DNA of 64,000 nt from Candidatus Leptofilum proximum (lineage in GTDB: Bacteria; Chloroflexota; Anaerolineae; Promineifilales; Promineifilaceae). The notes under the pieces were generated by a model. The model did not search any database. It had not been told where the DNA came from and worked only from the letters and a program-made list of their open reading frames with translations. Position 1 is the first letter of the stretch; every line of letters begins with the position of its first letter. The DNA lies in assembly GCA_016710325.1 (NCBI GenBank), contig JADJXK010000002.1, positions 1,860,001 to 1,924,000 on the forward strand, given 5' to 3'. The translations under genes and the position numbers were made by a program. Of the stretch, positions 34,423 to 43,644 are shown piece after piece.

Positions 34423-35414
34423 TGGCGTTTGCTTTAACGGTTGGCGGCGTCACCTTTCTGATGGCGGTCATCTGGGGCAGCCCCCTGGTGGAACTAATGC
34501 GCCGCTTTAAGCTGGGTGCACAAATCCGTATTGACGGGCCACAAACCCACATGACCAAAATGGGTACCCCCACCATGGGCGGCATGCTCATCGTCGGCTG
34601 GATTGTCATTATCAGCATTTTAGTCAACATTGTGCAGCTGGTGCAGGCGACAGAAATTGCCGAAAGCGTGGTGATTCCCCTCGGTGTGCTGGTCGCCTAC
34701 TCGGTTTTGGGCGGCATCGACGATTATTTGGGGCTGCATCCCCGCCCGCACGGCGAAAAAGGGATGCGCGCCCGGGTCAAAATCTGGTTTCAGCTGGGCA
34801 TTGCCCTGGCAGCCACCGTCATTCTCTACTGGGTGGTGAACGATGGTCACGGCTGGGTGGCCATTCCCACCGTGGAACCGCTCATCGACATTGGCATTGT
34901 TTACATTCCCATAGCCGTCATCATCATTACCGGCACGGCCAATGCCGTCAACGTCACCGATGGGCTGGATGGCCTGTCGGGCATCATTGCGGCGACTGCT
35001 TTTGCCGCCTATGGCATCATCGCTGTCTTACGCGATCAGCAATTTTTAGTGGTTTTTTGCTTTATTACCGTTGGCGCCTGCTTCGCTTTCTTGTGGTTCA
35101 ACGCCCACCCGGCACAGATGTTCATGGGTGATGTGGGCGCACAGGCATTGGGCGGCGCGTTGGGCGTGGTGGCCTTGATGACCAACCAGTGGCTCATCCT
35201 GCCCATCATCGCCATCGTACCTGTGGCTACGTTGTTATCCAGCACCCTTCAGGTGCTTTACTTTAAGCTCACCGGTGGCAAGCGGCTGTTTAAGATGGCC
35301 CCGCTGCACCATCACTTTGAAGTCATTGGCTGGAGCGAAACGCAGATTGTGCAGCGCTGGTGGCTTATTGCCATTCTCAGCGCCATGATTGGCATTGCCC
35401 TGGCGCAGGTTTAG
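34422..35414 (+). CDS. mraY: Phospho-MurNAc-pentapeptide transferase MraY
   Basis: 330 residues with about ten membrane helices. NAVNVTDGLDGLSG (about 172) and the FMGDVGAQALGGALG Mg-binding segment (about 230) are MraY marks, with PLHHHFEVIGWSETQIVQRWW near the end. It transfers the precursor to undecaprenyl phosphate, making lipid I. The start overlaps the murF stop by one base. Confidence 0.93.
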   Translation: MAFALTVGGVTFLMAVIWGSPLVELMRRFKLGAQIRIDGPQTHMTKMGTPTMGGMLIVGWIVIISILVNIVQLVQATEIAESVVIPLGVLVAYSVLGGIDDYLGLHPRPHGEKGMRARVKIWFQLGIALAATVILYWVVNDGHGWVAIPTVEPLIDIGIVYIPIAVIIITGTANAVNVTDGLDGLSGIIAATAFAAYGIIAVLRDQQFLVVFCFITVGACFAFLWFNAHPAQMFMGDVGAQALGGALGVVALMTNQWLILPIIAIVPVATLLSSTLQVLYFKLTGGKRLFKMAPLHHHFEVIGWSETQIVQRWWLIAILSAMIGIALAQV

Positions 35415-35480
35415 TGGTCGGTAATCGGTGAACGGTAATCCGATTACCGATTACGGATAACCGATTACTGATTACCGAAA
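35415..35480. repeat. ACCGATT-type repeat before murD
   Basis: CGGTAATCGGT and mirrored CCGATTACC units form an inverted repeat; it ends at the murD start (AAAATG) with no ribosome site. Confidence 0.85.
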
Positions 35481-36830
35481 ATGGACGAGTTACATGGCAA
35501 ACGACTTCTCATTCTCGGACTGGCGCGGCAGGGCAAGGCGCTGGCCCGGTTTGCCATCGAGGCAGGCGCTGCGGTTACCATCACAGATTTGCGCCCGCCG
35601 GAAAAGCTGCGGGATATTTTGGACGAATTAAGCGACCTGGATATCCGGTATGTGTTGGGAGAACATCCGATGGAACTTGTAGACGAGAGTGACATTTTGG
35701 CCGTGAGCGGTGGTGTGCCGTTGGAGGCGCCGCTGGTGCAGGCGGCCCAGGCCAGAGGCATCCCGATCACCAACGATTCTTTGGAGTTTACGAAGCGGAC
35801 GCCTACGGCCGTCATCGGCATCACTGGTTCGGCTGGCAAAACCACGACGACGGCGCTGACCGGCGTGATGAGCCAGGTGGCCGGGCGGCGCACCTGGGTG
35901 GGTGGCAACATCGGCCAGCCGCTCATCGCCGATTTACACAAAATGGAGCCTGATGACGTGGTGGTGCAGGAGCTGTCCAGCTTCCAGCTGGAAATCTGGG
36001 ACCGCAGCCCGCACATCGCCACCGTGCTGAACATCACGCCCAACCACCTGGACCGACACAAGACGATGAAGGCGTACACCAACGCCAAGGCCAACATCCT
36101 GCGCTACCAGACGGCCGATGACATATCGGTTTTATGCGCCGACGACCACGGTTCGCTGGCGCTGAGCGCCATTGTGCGCGGCAAGCTGCGCCTGTTCAGC
36201 CTGAACAACGCGGTGACGGAAGGGGCGATGGTAAGAGACGGCCGTATCCTCATCCGCAACGGCGCCGAAAAAGAAGTGTGCCGGGTTGAGGACGTGCAGC
36301 TGCGCGGCCGTCATAACCTGCTCAACATCCTGGCCGCCACCACCCTGGCCGACTCGGCGGGCATTCCCACCGAGGCCATCGCCCATGCCATTCGCACCTT
36401 CACCGGTGTGGAGCACCGCCTGGAGCTGGTGCGCGTACGGCGCGGCGTGCAGTGGATCAACGACTCCATCGCCACCGCCCCGGAACGGGCCATGGCTGCC
36501 CTCAAAGCGTTCAGCGAGCCGATTGTTTTGCTGGCCGGAGGCCGCGACAAGGCGATGGAATGGGACGCCTGGACCGAGATGGTCACCCGGCGCGTTAAGT
36601 CGGTCATCCTGTTTGGCGACCTGGCCAACATGCTAGCCGAAAAGCTGGCCGAGCAGCAGCACCCGGACTTCCGGCAGGTGCACACGGTAACTGAAGCGGT
36701 GGAATTGGCGGCGGAAACGGCCGTTCCCGGTGACATCGTTCTGCTTTCCCCCGGCGGCACCAGCTACGACGCCTTCCAGGATTTTGAAGAGCGCGGGCGG
36801 TTGTTCCGGCAGTTGGTGAATGAGTTGTAA
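35481..36830 (+). CDS. murD: UDP-MurNAc-L-Ala:D-Glu ligase MurD
   Basis: 449 residues with the N-terminal UDP-binding part (LLILGLARQGKALARF), the ATP loop ITGSAGKTTTTAL near 115, NITPNHLDRH near 187 and the C-terminal LLAGGRDKAMEWD. It adds D-Glu to UDP-MurNAc-Ala. The ATP loop has SAGKT, a normal variant. Confidence 0.93.
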   Translation: MDELHGKRLLILGLARQGKALARFAIEAGAAVTITDLRPPEKLRDILDELSDLDIRYVLGEHPMELVDESDILAVSGGVPLEAPLVQAAQARGIPITNDSLEFTKRTPTAVIGITGSAGKTTTTALTGVMSQVAGRRTWVGGNIGQPLIADLHKMEPDDVVVQELSSFQLEIWDRSPHIATVLNITPNHLDRHKTMKAYTNAKANILRYQTADDISVLCADDHGSLALSAIVRGKLRLFSLNNAVTEGAMVRDGRILIRNGAEKEVCRVEDVQLRGRHNLLNILAATTLADSAGIPTEAIAHAIRTFTGVEHRLELVRVRRGVQWINDSIATAPERAMAALKAFSEPIVLLAGGRDKAMEWDAWTEMVTRRVKSVILFGDLANMLAEKLAEQQHPDFRQVHTVTEAVELAAETAVPGDIVLLSPGGTSYDAFQDFEERGRLFRQLVNEL

Positions 36831-36839
36831 ACGTTATTT

Positions 36840-36872
36840 AGATTGGGCCATTCTTGAAGAATGGCCCAATCT
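36840..36872. other. Perfect 15-bp hairpin upstream of ftsW
   Basis: AGATTGGGCCATTCT and AGAATGGCCCAATCT pair completely across a 3-nt loop, ending 15 bp before the ftsW start. There is no T run, so it is not a simple terminator; it may be a processing site, RNA-stabilising element or translation switch. Confidence 0.8.
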
Positions 36873-36887
36873 CGACAGGATTTAACT

Positions 36888-38111
36888 ATGGCCACAGTAA
36901 ACGTTGTCCGCAAGAGAAGCATTCGCGTGAACCCAGTGTTGCGCTTCCGGTTTGATTACTGGCTGCTGCTGGCCGTGGCCGGGATGCTGGTGTTGGGCAT
37001 GCTTATGGTGTACAGCACCACCTTCGACTACGGCCTGCGCTTTCAGGATGACGCCACCTACTACTTCCGGCGGCAGTTTTTGGCCCTGGGACTGGGACTG
37101 GTAGCCATGATCGGCGTGATGCAGTTTGATTACCACATTTTGCGCCGCTTTTCGGTACCGATTTTGGGAGTGACGCTGCTGGCCTTGCTGTTTGTACTTT
37201 TCTTCACCGCCACCTCAGACCTTGGCGCCCAGCGCGGTTTGTACAACGACTCTTATCAACCTTCGGAAGTAGCCAAGCTGGCGATGATTATTTACATCTC
37301 GCACTGGCTGTCCAGCAAGGGTGATCGCATTAAGCTGCTGACCTATGGCCTGCTGCCATTTTCCGTCATTGTAGGGGTCGTCTGTGCGCTCATTGTGCGG
37401 CAGCCGGATTTAGGCACCACCGCTTTGATTGCCCTGGTGAGCTTTACGCTCTTTTTTGTGGCCGGGGCCGATTGGCGGCAGTTCACCGTAGCCGGTCTGC
37501 TGGGCGGCTCGGTTTTCCTGGTTTTGATCAACACTTTACCCCATGCTCAGGCGCGTATGGATGCTTACACGCAGGCGCTATCTGATCCGAACCAGGCCAG
37601 CTGGCATGTACAGCAATCGCTGATTGCTCTGGGTCGCGGCGGCCTTTTGGGCGTGGGCCTGGGCGAGAGCACCCAGAAGTTTGGTCCGCTGCCCTTTGCC
37701 CACACGGACGGTGTGTTTGCCATTTTGGGCGAAGAGCTTGGCCTGGTCGGCACGCTTCTGGTGGTGGCGCTGTTGGGGCTGTTTGTCTGGCGTGGGCTGC
37801 GTACGGCCGTACGCGCACGCGACAGCTTCGGCTTTTTGCTAGCGCTGGGCATCACCTGTTGGATTGTGTTCCAGGCATTTATCAACATTGCGGTGATTAC
37901 GGCCGTTATTCCCTTTACCGGCATTCCTCTGCCATTTTTGAGCTATGGCGGCACCTCACTGGCCATCTCAATGATAGGAGCCGGGGTTTTGCTTAACGTG
38001 TCACGAGATTCGGCGCTGCAAAAACGGCCGCAAACCAGCGATGTACGTGAGCGGCCAAAAACAACCACCAGCCGACGGGGCAAACGGCCGTTGGCCAGCG
38101 ACAGGTTCTAA
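36888..38111 (+). CDS. ftsW: Lipid II polymerase FtsW
   Basis: The ATG after AGGA gives 407 residues with about ten membrane helices of the SEDS family. Motifs include YSTTFDYG near 47, the YQPSEVAKLAMIIYIS region, and the FTGIPLPFLSYGGTSLAISM stretch near 353. FtsW polymerises glycan strands at the septum with FtsI as partner. An upstream in-frame ATG lies inside the hairpin and is less likely. Confidence 0.92.
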   Translation: MATVNVVRKRSIRVNPVLRFRFDYWLLLAVAGMLVLGMLMVYSTTFDYGLRFQDDATYYFRRQFLALGLGLVAMIGVMQFDYHILRRFSVPILGVTLLALLFVLFFTATSDLGAQRGLYNDSYQPSEVAKLAMIIYISHWLSSKGDRIKLLTYGLLPFSVIVGVVCALIVRQPDLGTTALIALVSFTLFFVAGADWRQFTVAGLLGGSVFLVLINTLPHAQARMDAYTQALSDPNQASWHVQQSLIALGRGGLLGVGLGESTQKFGPLPFAHTDGVFAILGEELGLVGTLLVVALLGLFVWRGLRTAVRARDSFGFLLALGITCWIVFQAFINIAVITAVIPFTGIPLPFLSYGGTSLAISMIGAGVLLNVSRDSALQKRPQTSDVRERPKTTTSRRGKRPLASDRF

Positions 38112-38113
38112 AC

Positions 38114-39232
38114 ATGCGCGTACTCATTTGCGCTGGCGGCACCGGCGGTGGCATTTACCCCGCCCTGGCCGCCGCCACCGCACTACGCCACAAAGGGCTC
38201 GCCACAGAAGATATTCTCTGGGTGGGCACAAAGGGTGAAATGGAACAAACGTTAGTCCCAAGAGCAGGCATCCGGCTGGAAACCATCGTGGGTGGGGCCA
38301 TTGCAGGCGTGCCGCTGCGGCGCAAGGTGATCAACGGCAGTAAGCTCCTGCTCAGCATCGCCAAAGCGCTCCAGCTGGTACGCCAGTTCCGTCCCGATGT
38401 CATGTTTATGACCGGGGGCTACATGGCCTTTCCCTTCACCCTCGCCTGCCGCTGGCGGGGCGTGCCCATCGCCATCTATTTGCCCGATGTGGAACCGGGA
38501 CAGTCAATCCGGTTTGCCCTGCGCTACGCACAAAAGGTCGGCGCCACCACCGATGGCTCCGCCCAATTTGTGCCTACCGACAAGCTGGTGGTAACCGGCT
38601 ACCCGGTGCGGCCCGAACTGCGCGCCGCCGCCGGTTTAACCCAGGCGGAAGCCCTGGCCGCTTTCGATTTGCCGTCGGGCCGCCCCACCCTGATGGTCTT
38701 TGGCGGCAGCCGGGGCGCCCAAGCCATCAATCGCGCCCTGCTGAAGATTTTGCCGGAACTGCTGCAAACGATGCAGATTATTCACATCAGCGGGACGTTG
38801 ACCTGGGACGAGGTGGAAGCCGGGGCCAAAACACTGCCTGCGGCGCTGCGGGCATTTTATCGGCCGTATCCCTATTTGCATGATGAAATGGGCCACGCCT
38901 TCCGCGCCGCGGACCTGGTGGTGGCCCGCGCCGGGGCCAGCATGTTGGGCGAAACGCCCGCTTTTGGCCTGCCGTCGATTTTGGTGCCGCTGGCCTGGGC
39001 CTGGCGCTACCAGAAGGTGAATGCGGATTATTTGTGCGAGAGGGGAACGGCCGTACAGCTCACCGATGAGACGCTTGATGAAAAACTCCTGCCAACCATC
39101 CAAACTTTAATGGCAGATCCCCAAAAACTGGCCCACATGAGCCAGGCCGCCCGCACGCTGGACATTCCCAACGGCGCGGAAAACCTGGCCAATCTCATCG
39201 AAAGCGTGGCCAGGGGAAACAAAAAGGAGTGA
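38114..39232 (+). CDS. murG: UDP-GlcNAc:undecaprenyl-PP-MurNAc-pentapeptide transferase MurG
   Basis: 372 residues of the GT28 family. GGTGGGIYPALAAA (N-terminus) is the lipid I loop, MVFGGSRGAQAINRAL begins the C-terminal domain and ARAGASMLGETPAFGLPSILVPLAWA is the UDP-GlcNAc region. It makes lipid II at the inner face of the membrane. It starts 2 bp after ftsW. Confidence 0.93.
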   Translation: MRVLICAGGTGGGIYPALAAATALRHKGLATEDILWVGTKGEMEQTLVPRAGIRLETIVGGAIAGVPLRRKVINGSKLLLSIAKALQLVRQFRPDVMFMTGGYMAFPFTLACRWRGVPIAIYLPDVEPGQSIRFALRYAQKVGATTDGSAQFVPTDKLVVTGYPVRPELRAAAGLTQAEALAAFDLPSGRPTLMVFGGSRGAQAINRALLKILPELLQTMQIIHISGTLTWDEVEAGAKTLPAALRAFYRPYPYLHDEMGHAFRAADLVVARAGASMLGETPAFGLPSILVPLAWAWRYQKVNADYLCERGTAVQLTDETLDEKLLPTIQTLMADPQKLAHMSQAARTLDIPNGAENLANLIESVARGNKKE

Positions 39233-39236
39233 AACC

Positions 39237-39812
39237 ATGTTGAGTTTGGGCACACTTTTTTGGTTAATGGTTTTGTTTTTTGGCATTATTGGTTCGCTGC
39301 GCGGCTGGACCCGCGAAGTCATCGCCACCTCTGGACTCATTCTGTCATTGTTTGCCATTGATTTTTTTGGTTACCTTGTATTGAGTGCACCTACTGGCGC
39401 TACGCTTACGCCTGAACGGCAGCGCTTTTACTATCTGGCCATTTTTCATTTGGTGTTTGCCTTTTTCAGTTACCAGGGTCCAGTCTTTGCCGGAGCCCGG
39501 CTGAGTGAAAGGCTGCGGGTGCGAGACAATCTTCAAGATAAGCTCTTAGGGCTGTTCATTGGCATGCTCAATGGCTATCTTGTTGTCGGTTCGCTCTGGT
39601 CATTCCTCGAATACCGTGTTCAGCCGACCCGTGATTGGATTCGCTTGCCAATCGGCGAGCCGTATCCGTTTGACATTTCTGTCTTAACCCGGCCAGACAT
39701 AACGGCAGGCCTGGATTCATTAATTGGCCGCCTTCCCCTGCCTTTGCTGGCGCCCTATTTGCCGTTTTTGGTGGTCATTGTCTTTTTGTTTGTGATTATC
39801 GTGATGATTTAG
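39237..39812 (+). CDS. CvpA-like membrane protein
   Basis: 191 residues with four to five hydrophobic segments and the family opening GxxRGWTREVIATSGLILSL. CvpA relatives are named for colicin V export and often relate to envelope stress; the exact role is unsettled. It lies 4 bp after murG with AAAAAGGAG before the start, so it is probably part of the operon. Confidence 0.65.
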   Translation: MLSLGTLFWLMVLFFGIIGSLRGWTREVIATSGLILSLFAIDFFGYLVLSAPTGATLTPERQRFYYLAIFHLVFAFFSYQGPVFAGARLSERLRVRDNLQDKLLGLFIGMLNGYLVVGSLWSFLEYRVQPTRDWIRLPIGEPYPFDISVLTRPDITAGLDSLIGRLPLPLLAPYLPFLVVIVFLFVIIVMI

Positions 39813-39819
39813 CAAAACC

Positions 39820-39884
39820 TGTCATACCCGCGCAGGCGGGTATCCAATTTGTAATTTGGGTGGATTCCCGCCTGCGCGGGAGCA
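39820..39884. repeat. CCCGCGNAGGCGGG-type inverted repeat
   Basis: Arms TGTCATACCCGCGCAGGC and GCCTGCGCGGGAGCA surround a short centre. A second relative lies before ftsQ at 44.77 kb. Similar elements are widespread in bacteria. Confidence 0.75.
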
Positions 39885-39919
39885 ACTGTGATAAAAGTCA
39901 AGGTTAAAAGCGAATTTGT

Positions 39920-40864
39920 CTAAGCAATTTGCCAAGTTGCTTCATCTCGAATGATAGCATTCAAAATGGTTAACAATTTTCGCATACAGGCCGTGAGCGC
40001 TACTTTAGGGAGCTTTCCCTTAGCAATCAAACGGTTATAAAAGGCTTTAAGAACCGGGTTATAACGAATGCCCGAAAGAGCAGCCATGTACAAAACAGAA
40101 CGAACATCAGCCCGGCCGCCAAAGATATGGCGGTGCCCGCGAAAACGGCCGCTGTCACGATTGAACGGAGCCAGGCCGACTAATGCGGCAATTTTTTGCC
40201 GGGACAAAGTTCCCAATTCTGGCAATTCAGCCAGCAACGTAAAGGAGGTGACCGGGCCTACGCCGGGGACGCTTTCTAAACTGGCACGCTTTTCGCGCCA
40301 CTGGGCGTTTTGGTCAATCCAATTATTGAGGTCATCCTCAATTTCAGCTAATTCGGTTTCTAACCAGTCCAAGTGTTTCTGCAAACGAGGCAACAATTCT
40401 GGATTGGTCGTGGCACGCCGATTCTTCTCGGCTGTTTGCATGTCGATCAGCTGGCGCCGCCGAGTGACCAACGCTTTGATGAGTTGCTGTGCCTCTGTAC
40501 CGAGAGGCCGTACCTCGGGACGAATCGCTTCGGCAAAAGCGGCAATCAGCCGAGCATCAATCGCGTCTGTCTTGGCTAATTGTCCCTTGGCACGAGCGAA
40601 ATTACGGATGCGTGTGGGGTTGACAACCACGATAGGCAGAGAGACAGCGGCCAGTTCTGTGACCATGGTTTGCTCGAATCCGCCACTTGCTTCCACCACA
40701 ATAGCAGCGATAGCCGTTGCCGATAGCAACCTCTCCACCAGAGCGGCGATGCCGGCCGCATTGTTCTCGAATCGCGTCACTGCTTTCTGGCCCCACTGGG
40801 CCAAATCCAAAGCGGTCTTTGATACATCGATGCCAAAAAAGGTTTCTTCTGTTTGCTGTTCCAT
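39920..40864 (-). CDS. IS110-family DEDD transposase
   Basis: 314 residues, typical of the family. The N-terminal RuvC-like half has GIDVSKTALDLA (first Asp), VEASGGFE (Glu) and KTDAIDARLIA (Asp pair). The C-terminal half has VPGVGPVTSFTLLAELPELG and GGRADVRSVLYMAAL, where the conserved Ser lies. These recombinases are guided by a bridge RNA made from a non-coding end of the element. It sits inside the division cluster, reading against it. Confidence 0.92.
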   Translation of the reverse strand: MEQQTEETFFGIDVSKTALDLAQWGQKAVTRFENNAAGIAALVERLLSATAIAAIVVEASGGFEQTMVTELAAVSLPIVVVNPTRIRNFARAKGQLAKTDAIDARLIAAFAEAIRPEVRPLGTEAQQLIKALVTRRRQLIDMQTAEKNRRATTNPELLPRLQKHLDWLETELAEIEDDLNNWIDQNAQWREKRASLESVPGVGPVTSFTLLAELPELGTLSRQKIAALVGLAPFNRDSGRFRGHRHIFGGRADVRSVLYMAALSGIRYNPVLKAFYNRLIAKGKLPKVALTACMRKLLTILNAIIRDEATWQIA

Positions 40865-41100
40865 GCGTCATTCCTTTGTGACCCGCACTAGCAATAATAC
40901 GGACTTTACTGTCCTAACAACTGTTCGGGTTCTCGTGAACTCTCCTACTCTGGCGGTCTGCGCTCCTGCGCGGCTTTGCGCCTATGACATCGGCCTACCA
41001 GAGTTGAGCAATCTTAACGGATGGTCGCTTTTTTGGCCTCTTGTTTTATCATTTTCACGATGGGCCTCATCTCCCGCACGGTTTTTGAACCAAATGACAA
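40865..41100 (-). ncRNA. Candidate bridge-RNA region of the IS110 element
   Basis: The gap 5' of the transposase is the position of the bridge RNA in IS621/IS110-group elements. An ACTCTGG/CCAGAGT inverted repeat (40947-41004) encloses GCGC stems, a structured-RNA look. No boundaries or loops were confirmed, and elements of the IS1111 group place the RNA at the other end. Confidence 0.4.
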
Positions 41101-41172
41101 TCGGCCTTTCGTTTTGCTTTATCATACTAATGACAAGTGAGAAGTGTTGTGATTCAGGATTTATTTTTGGAA

Positions 41173-42609
41173 ATGAGTGAAGAAAACTTTTCTTTGCAGC
41201 CTAACATGCACATTCACCTGATCGGCATTGGCGGATCGGGGATTTCGGCGATTGCCCAGGTGCTGCTGGGGCGTGGTCTTAGCGTGTCCGGCTCTGACCA
41301 GCAGGCGAATGAGAGCACGGCCGTTCTCCAAGCCGCCGGAGCCACCATCTACAAAGGTCACGCCGCCAGCAACATCGCCGGGGCCAACCTGGTGGTCATT
41401 TCCAGCGCCATTCCCGAGAGCAACCCAGAGCTGCAAGCGGCACGCCAGGCTAACATCCCGGTGATGAAACGGGCCGACTTTTTGGGCCACCTGATGGCCG
41501 ACCGGATTGGCATCGCCGTAGCTGGTTCGCACGGTAAAACCACCACCACGGGCATGATTGCCCACATCCTCATGGAAGCCGACCTGGACCCGACGGTGAT
41601 TGTGGGCGGGGTGCTGCCGTCTTTGGGCGGTAACGGCCGTTTCGGCGAAGGTGACTATTTTGTGGTGGAAGCGGACGAGTATGATCACATGTTCCTGGGC
41701 CTCAAGCCGGAAGTGGCCATCATCCTCAACATCGAACACGACCACCCGGACATTTACCCCAGCGAAGAGGAGTACCGGGCAGCGTTTGCCCAGTTTGCCC
41801 GGCTGCTGCCGGAAGGCGGCCACCTGGTGACTTGCGCCACGGATCCGGGAACGGCCGCTCTGCATGAAGAGCTCAATCTGGCGGGCATCGAAACCACCAC
41901 CTACGCCCTCAGCGCCAGCGATGATCCGCCCAAAGCCAAAAATTTAGCCGCCGACTACCTGGCGCTTGATTTACGCCCCAACCAGTTGGGCGGCACCGAT
42001 TTCCTGGTGGAAACCGAAGGGCAAATGATTGGCCTGGCGCGGCTGCGCCTGCCGGGCACGCACAACGTGCTTAACGCCCTGGCGGCCATCATCGTGGCCA
42101 CCGATCTGGGCATCGATTTTAATGTCATCCGCAGTGCCCTGGGCAGCTTTAGCGGGGTCAACCGCCGCTTTGAGCTGATTGGCGAGGTGGCCAGCGTGAC
42201 CATCATCGACGATTACGCCCACCACCCCACCGAAATTGAGGTGACGCTGAAGGCGGCGCGGCAGCGCTACCCCGGTCGGCGCATTTGGGCGGTGTGGCAG
42301 CCACACACCTTCAGCCGCACCAAACTGCTGCTGGACAAATTTGCCACCTGCTTTGCCGAAGCCGATAAGGTGGTGGCGCTGGACATTTACCAAAGCCGGG
42401 AAAAAGATTCGCTGGGGTTGGATACGGCCGTTGTCCTGCAAACTATGAACCACCCCTCCGCCGTCCACATTCCCAACCTTGATGACGCGGCCAGATACAT
42501 TTTGGACCGGGTACGGCCGCACGACGTGGTGTTAACGCTGGGCGCTGGCGACAGCAACAAGGTGGCTCAGCAAGTTTTAGCGGGCATTCAACTGTGGAGT
42601 GATGCATGA
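41173..42609 (+). CDS. murC: UDP-MurNAc:L-Ala ligase MurC
   Basis: The ATG chosen begins 11 residues before MHIHLIGIGGSG; GTG starts upstream are possible. The protein has the ATP loop VAGSHGKTTTTGM, EADEYDHMFLGLKP, HDHPDIYPS and the C-terminal DDYAHHPTEIE region with RRIWAVWQPHTFSR. It adds L-Ala to UDP-MurNAc. It follows the IS110 element, so its transcription may depend on a local promoter or read-through. Its last bases overlap murB. Confidence 0.92.
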   Translation: MSEENFSLQPNMHIHLIGIGGSGISAIAQVLLGRGLSVSGSDQQANESTAVLQAAGATIYKGHAASNIAGANLVVISSAIPESNPELQAARQANIPVMKRADFLGHLMADRIGIAVAGSHGKTTTTGMIAHILMEADLDPTVIVGGVLPSLGGNGRFGEGDYFVVEADEYDHMFLGLKPEVAIILNIEHDHPDIYPSEEEYRAAFAQFARLLPEGGHLVTCATDPGTAALHEELNLAGIETTTYALSASDDPPKAKNLAADYLALDLRPNQLGGTDFLVETEGQMIGLARLRLPGTHNVLNALAAIIVATDLGIDFNVIRSALGSFSGVNRRFELIGEVASVTIIDDYAHHPTEIEVTLKAARQRYPGRRIWAVWQPHTFSRTKLLLDKFATCFAEADKVVALDIYQSREKDSLGLDTAVVLQTMNHPSAVHIPNLDDAARYILDRVRPHDVVLTLGAGDSNKVAQQVLAGIQLWSDA

Positions 42610-43562
42610 ACGTGAGAACCTCAATTCGGATTTCGGCCATTCAGGAGTTACAGGCAGCGTTTGAGGACCGGCTCAAGCTGGACGAACCGCTGGCGCGCTA
42701 CACGTCGGCCCGCGTCGGCGGCCCGGCGCAGCTCTTTTTGGTGGTGAACAGTGCGGCGGAGTTGGAAACGGCCGTATCCATCGCCTACAACAAGCACATT
42801 CCCTACACCCTGCTCGGCGGCGGCTCCAATATTCTCGTCTCCGATTATGGCATCAGCGGCCTGGTGATCATGAACAAGGCCCGGGCGATTAACTTCCGCC
42901 ACACCGGGGCCAACGTGATTTGCACCGTGGAGTCCGGCATGAATTTGTCCTCACTGGCGCGGCAGTGCATTGGCAAGGGGCTGGGCGGCCTGGAATGGGC
43001 CATCGGCGTGCCGGGCACGGTGGGCGGCGCGGTGGTGGGCAACTCCGGTGCGCACGGGTCGGACATGAACAGCCATTTGCGTGCGGCCGTTGTCTGGGAA
43101 CCAGGTCGCGGCCAGCGCATCTACGGCAACAACGAGATGAACTACGCCTACCGCGACAGCGTGCTCAAGCAGGAGCAGGGGCGAGAAATCTCGCGCCGCG
43201 TGGTGCTCAGCGCCGAGCTGGAGCTGACGCCGGAACCGGTGGACGTGCTCATGGCCCGCGCCGATGGCTTCACCGCCCATCGCAAGCAAACCCAGCCGGG
43301 CGGCGCGACGGTCGGGTCCATGTTCAAGAACCCGGAAAATTATTACGCCGGGTATCTGATTGACGCCGCCGGATTAAAAGGCTTTAGCGTCGGTGGGGCG
43401 CACATTTCGGAAAAACACGCCAACTTTTTTGTCAACGATGGCAGCGCCACGGCCGAAGACATTCGCGCCCTCATTGCCGAAGCGTGGAACAGCGTGCGCG
43501 AGCAGTTTGGCGTGGAGCTGGAATTGGAAGTGGAGTTGGTTGGTGATTGGGACTTTCAGTAA
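42606..43562 (+). CDS. murB: UDP-N-acetylenolpyruvoylglucosamine reductase MurB
   Basis: 318 residues with FAD-binding motifs LARYTSARVGGPA and LLGGGSNILVSD, and GLEWAIGVPGTVGGAVVGNSGAHG. A GGATVGSMFKNPENYYAGYLIDAAGLKG stretch contains the catalytic Ser, and the HANFF segment follows. It reduces the enolpyruvyl group to make UDP-MurNAc. It is translationally coupled to murC through an ATGA overlap. Confidence 0.93.
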   Translation: MNVRTSIRISAIQELQAAFEDRLKLDEPLARYTSARVGGPAQLFLVVNSAAELETAVSIAYNKHIPYTLLGGGSNILVSDYGISGLVIMNKARAINFRHTGANVICTVESGMNLSSLARQCIGKGLGGLEWAIGVPGTVGGAVVGNSGAHGSDMNSHLRAAVVWEPGRGQRIYGNNEMNYAYRDSVLKQEQGREISRRVVLSAELELTPEPVDVLMARADGFTAHRKQTQPGGATVGSMFKNPENYYAGYLIDAAGLKGFSVGGAHISEKHANFFVNDGSATAEDIRALIAEAWNSVREQFGVELELEVELVGDWDFQ

Positions 43563-43641
43563 TTGTGAATGGTGAATAATTAATTGTGAATGGTTAATGC
43601 CAGTTCACAATTCACCATTCACCATTCACAATTCACAATTA
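43563..43641. repeat. CACCATT-type inverted repeat before ddl
   Basis: GTGAATGGTGAAT units on the left and TTCACCATTCACC units on the right give an inverted repeat. The ddl ATG follows a few bases later with no ribosome site. Confidence 0.85.
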
Positions 43642-43644
43642 TTT

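Larger units (their letters stand above)
39920..41100 (-). mobile_element. IS110-family insertion sequence (outer ends approximate)
   Basis: The element consists of the transposase gene and about 230 bp of non-coding sequence on its 5' side (to about 41100). It sits between cvpA and murC. IS110 elements lack clear terminal inverted repeats, so the limits cannot be fixed here. Confidence 0.6.

Noticed and set aside
40068..41180. 370-residue frame opposite the IS110 transposase
   Set aside because: Antisense to clear DEDD transposase motifs and into the non-coding end; no recognisable domain.
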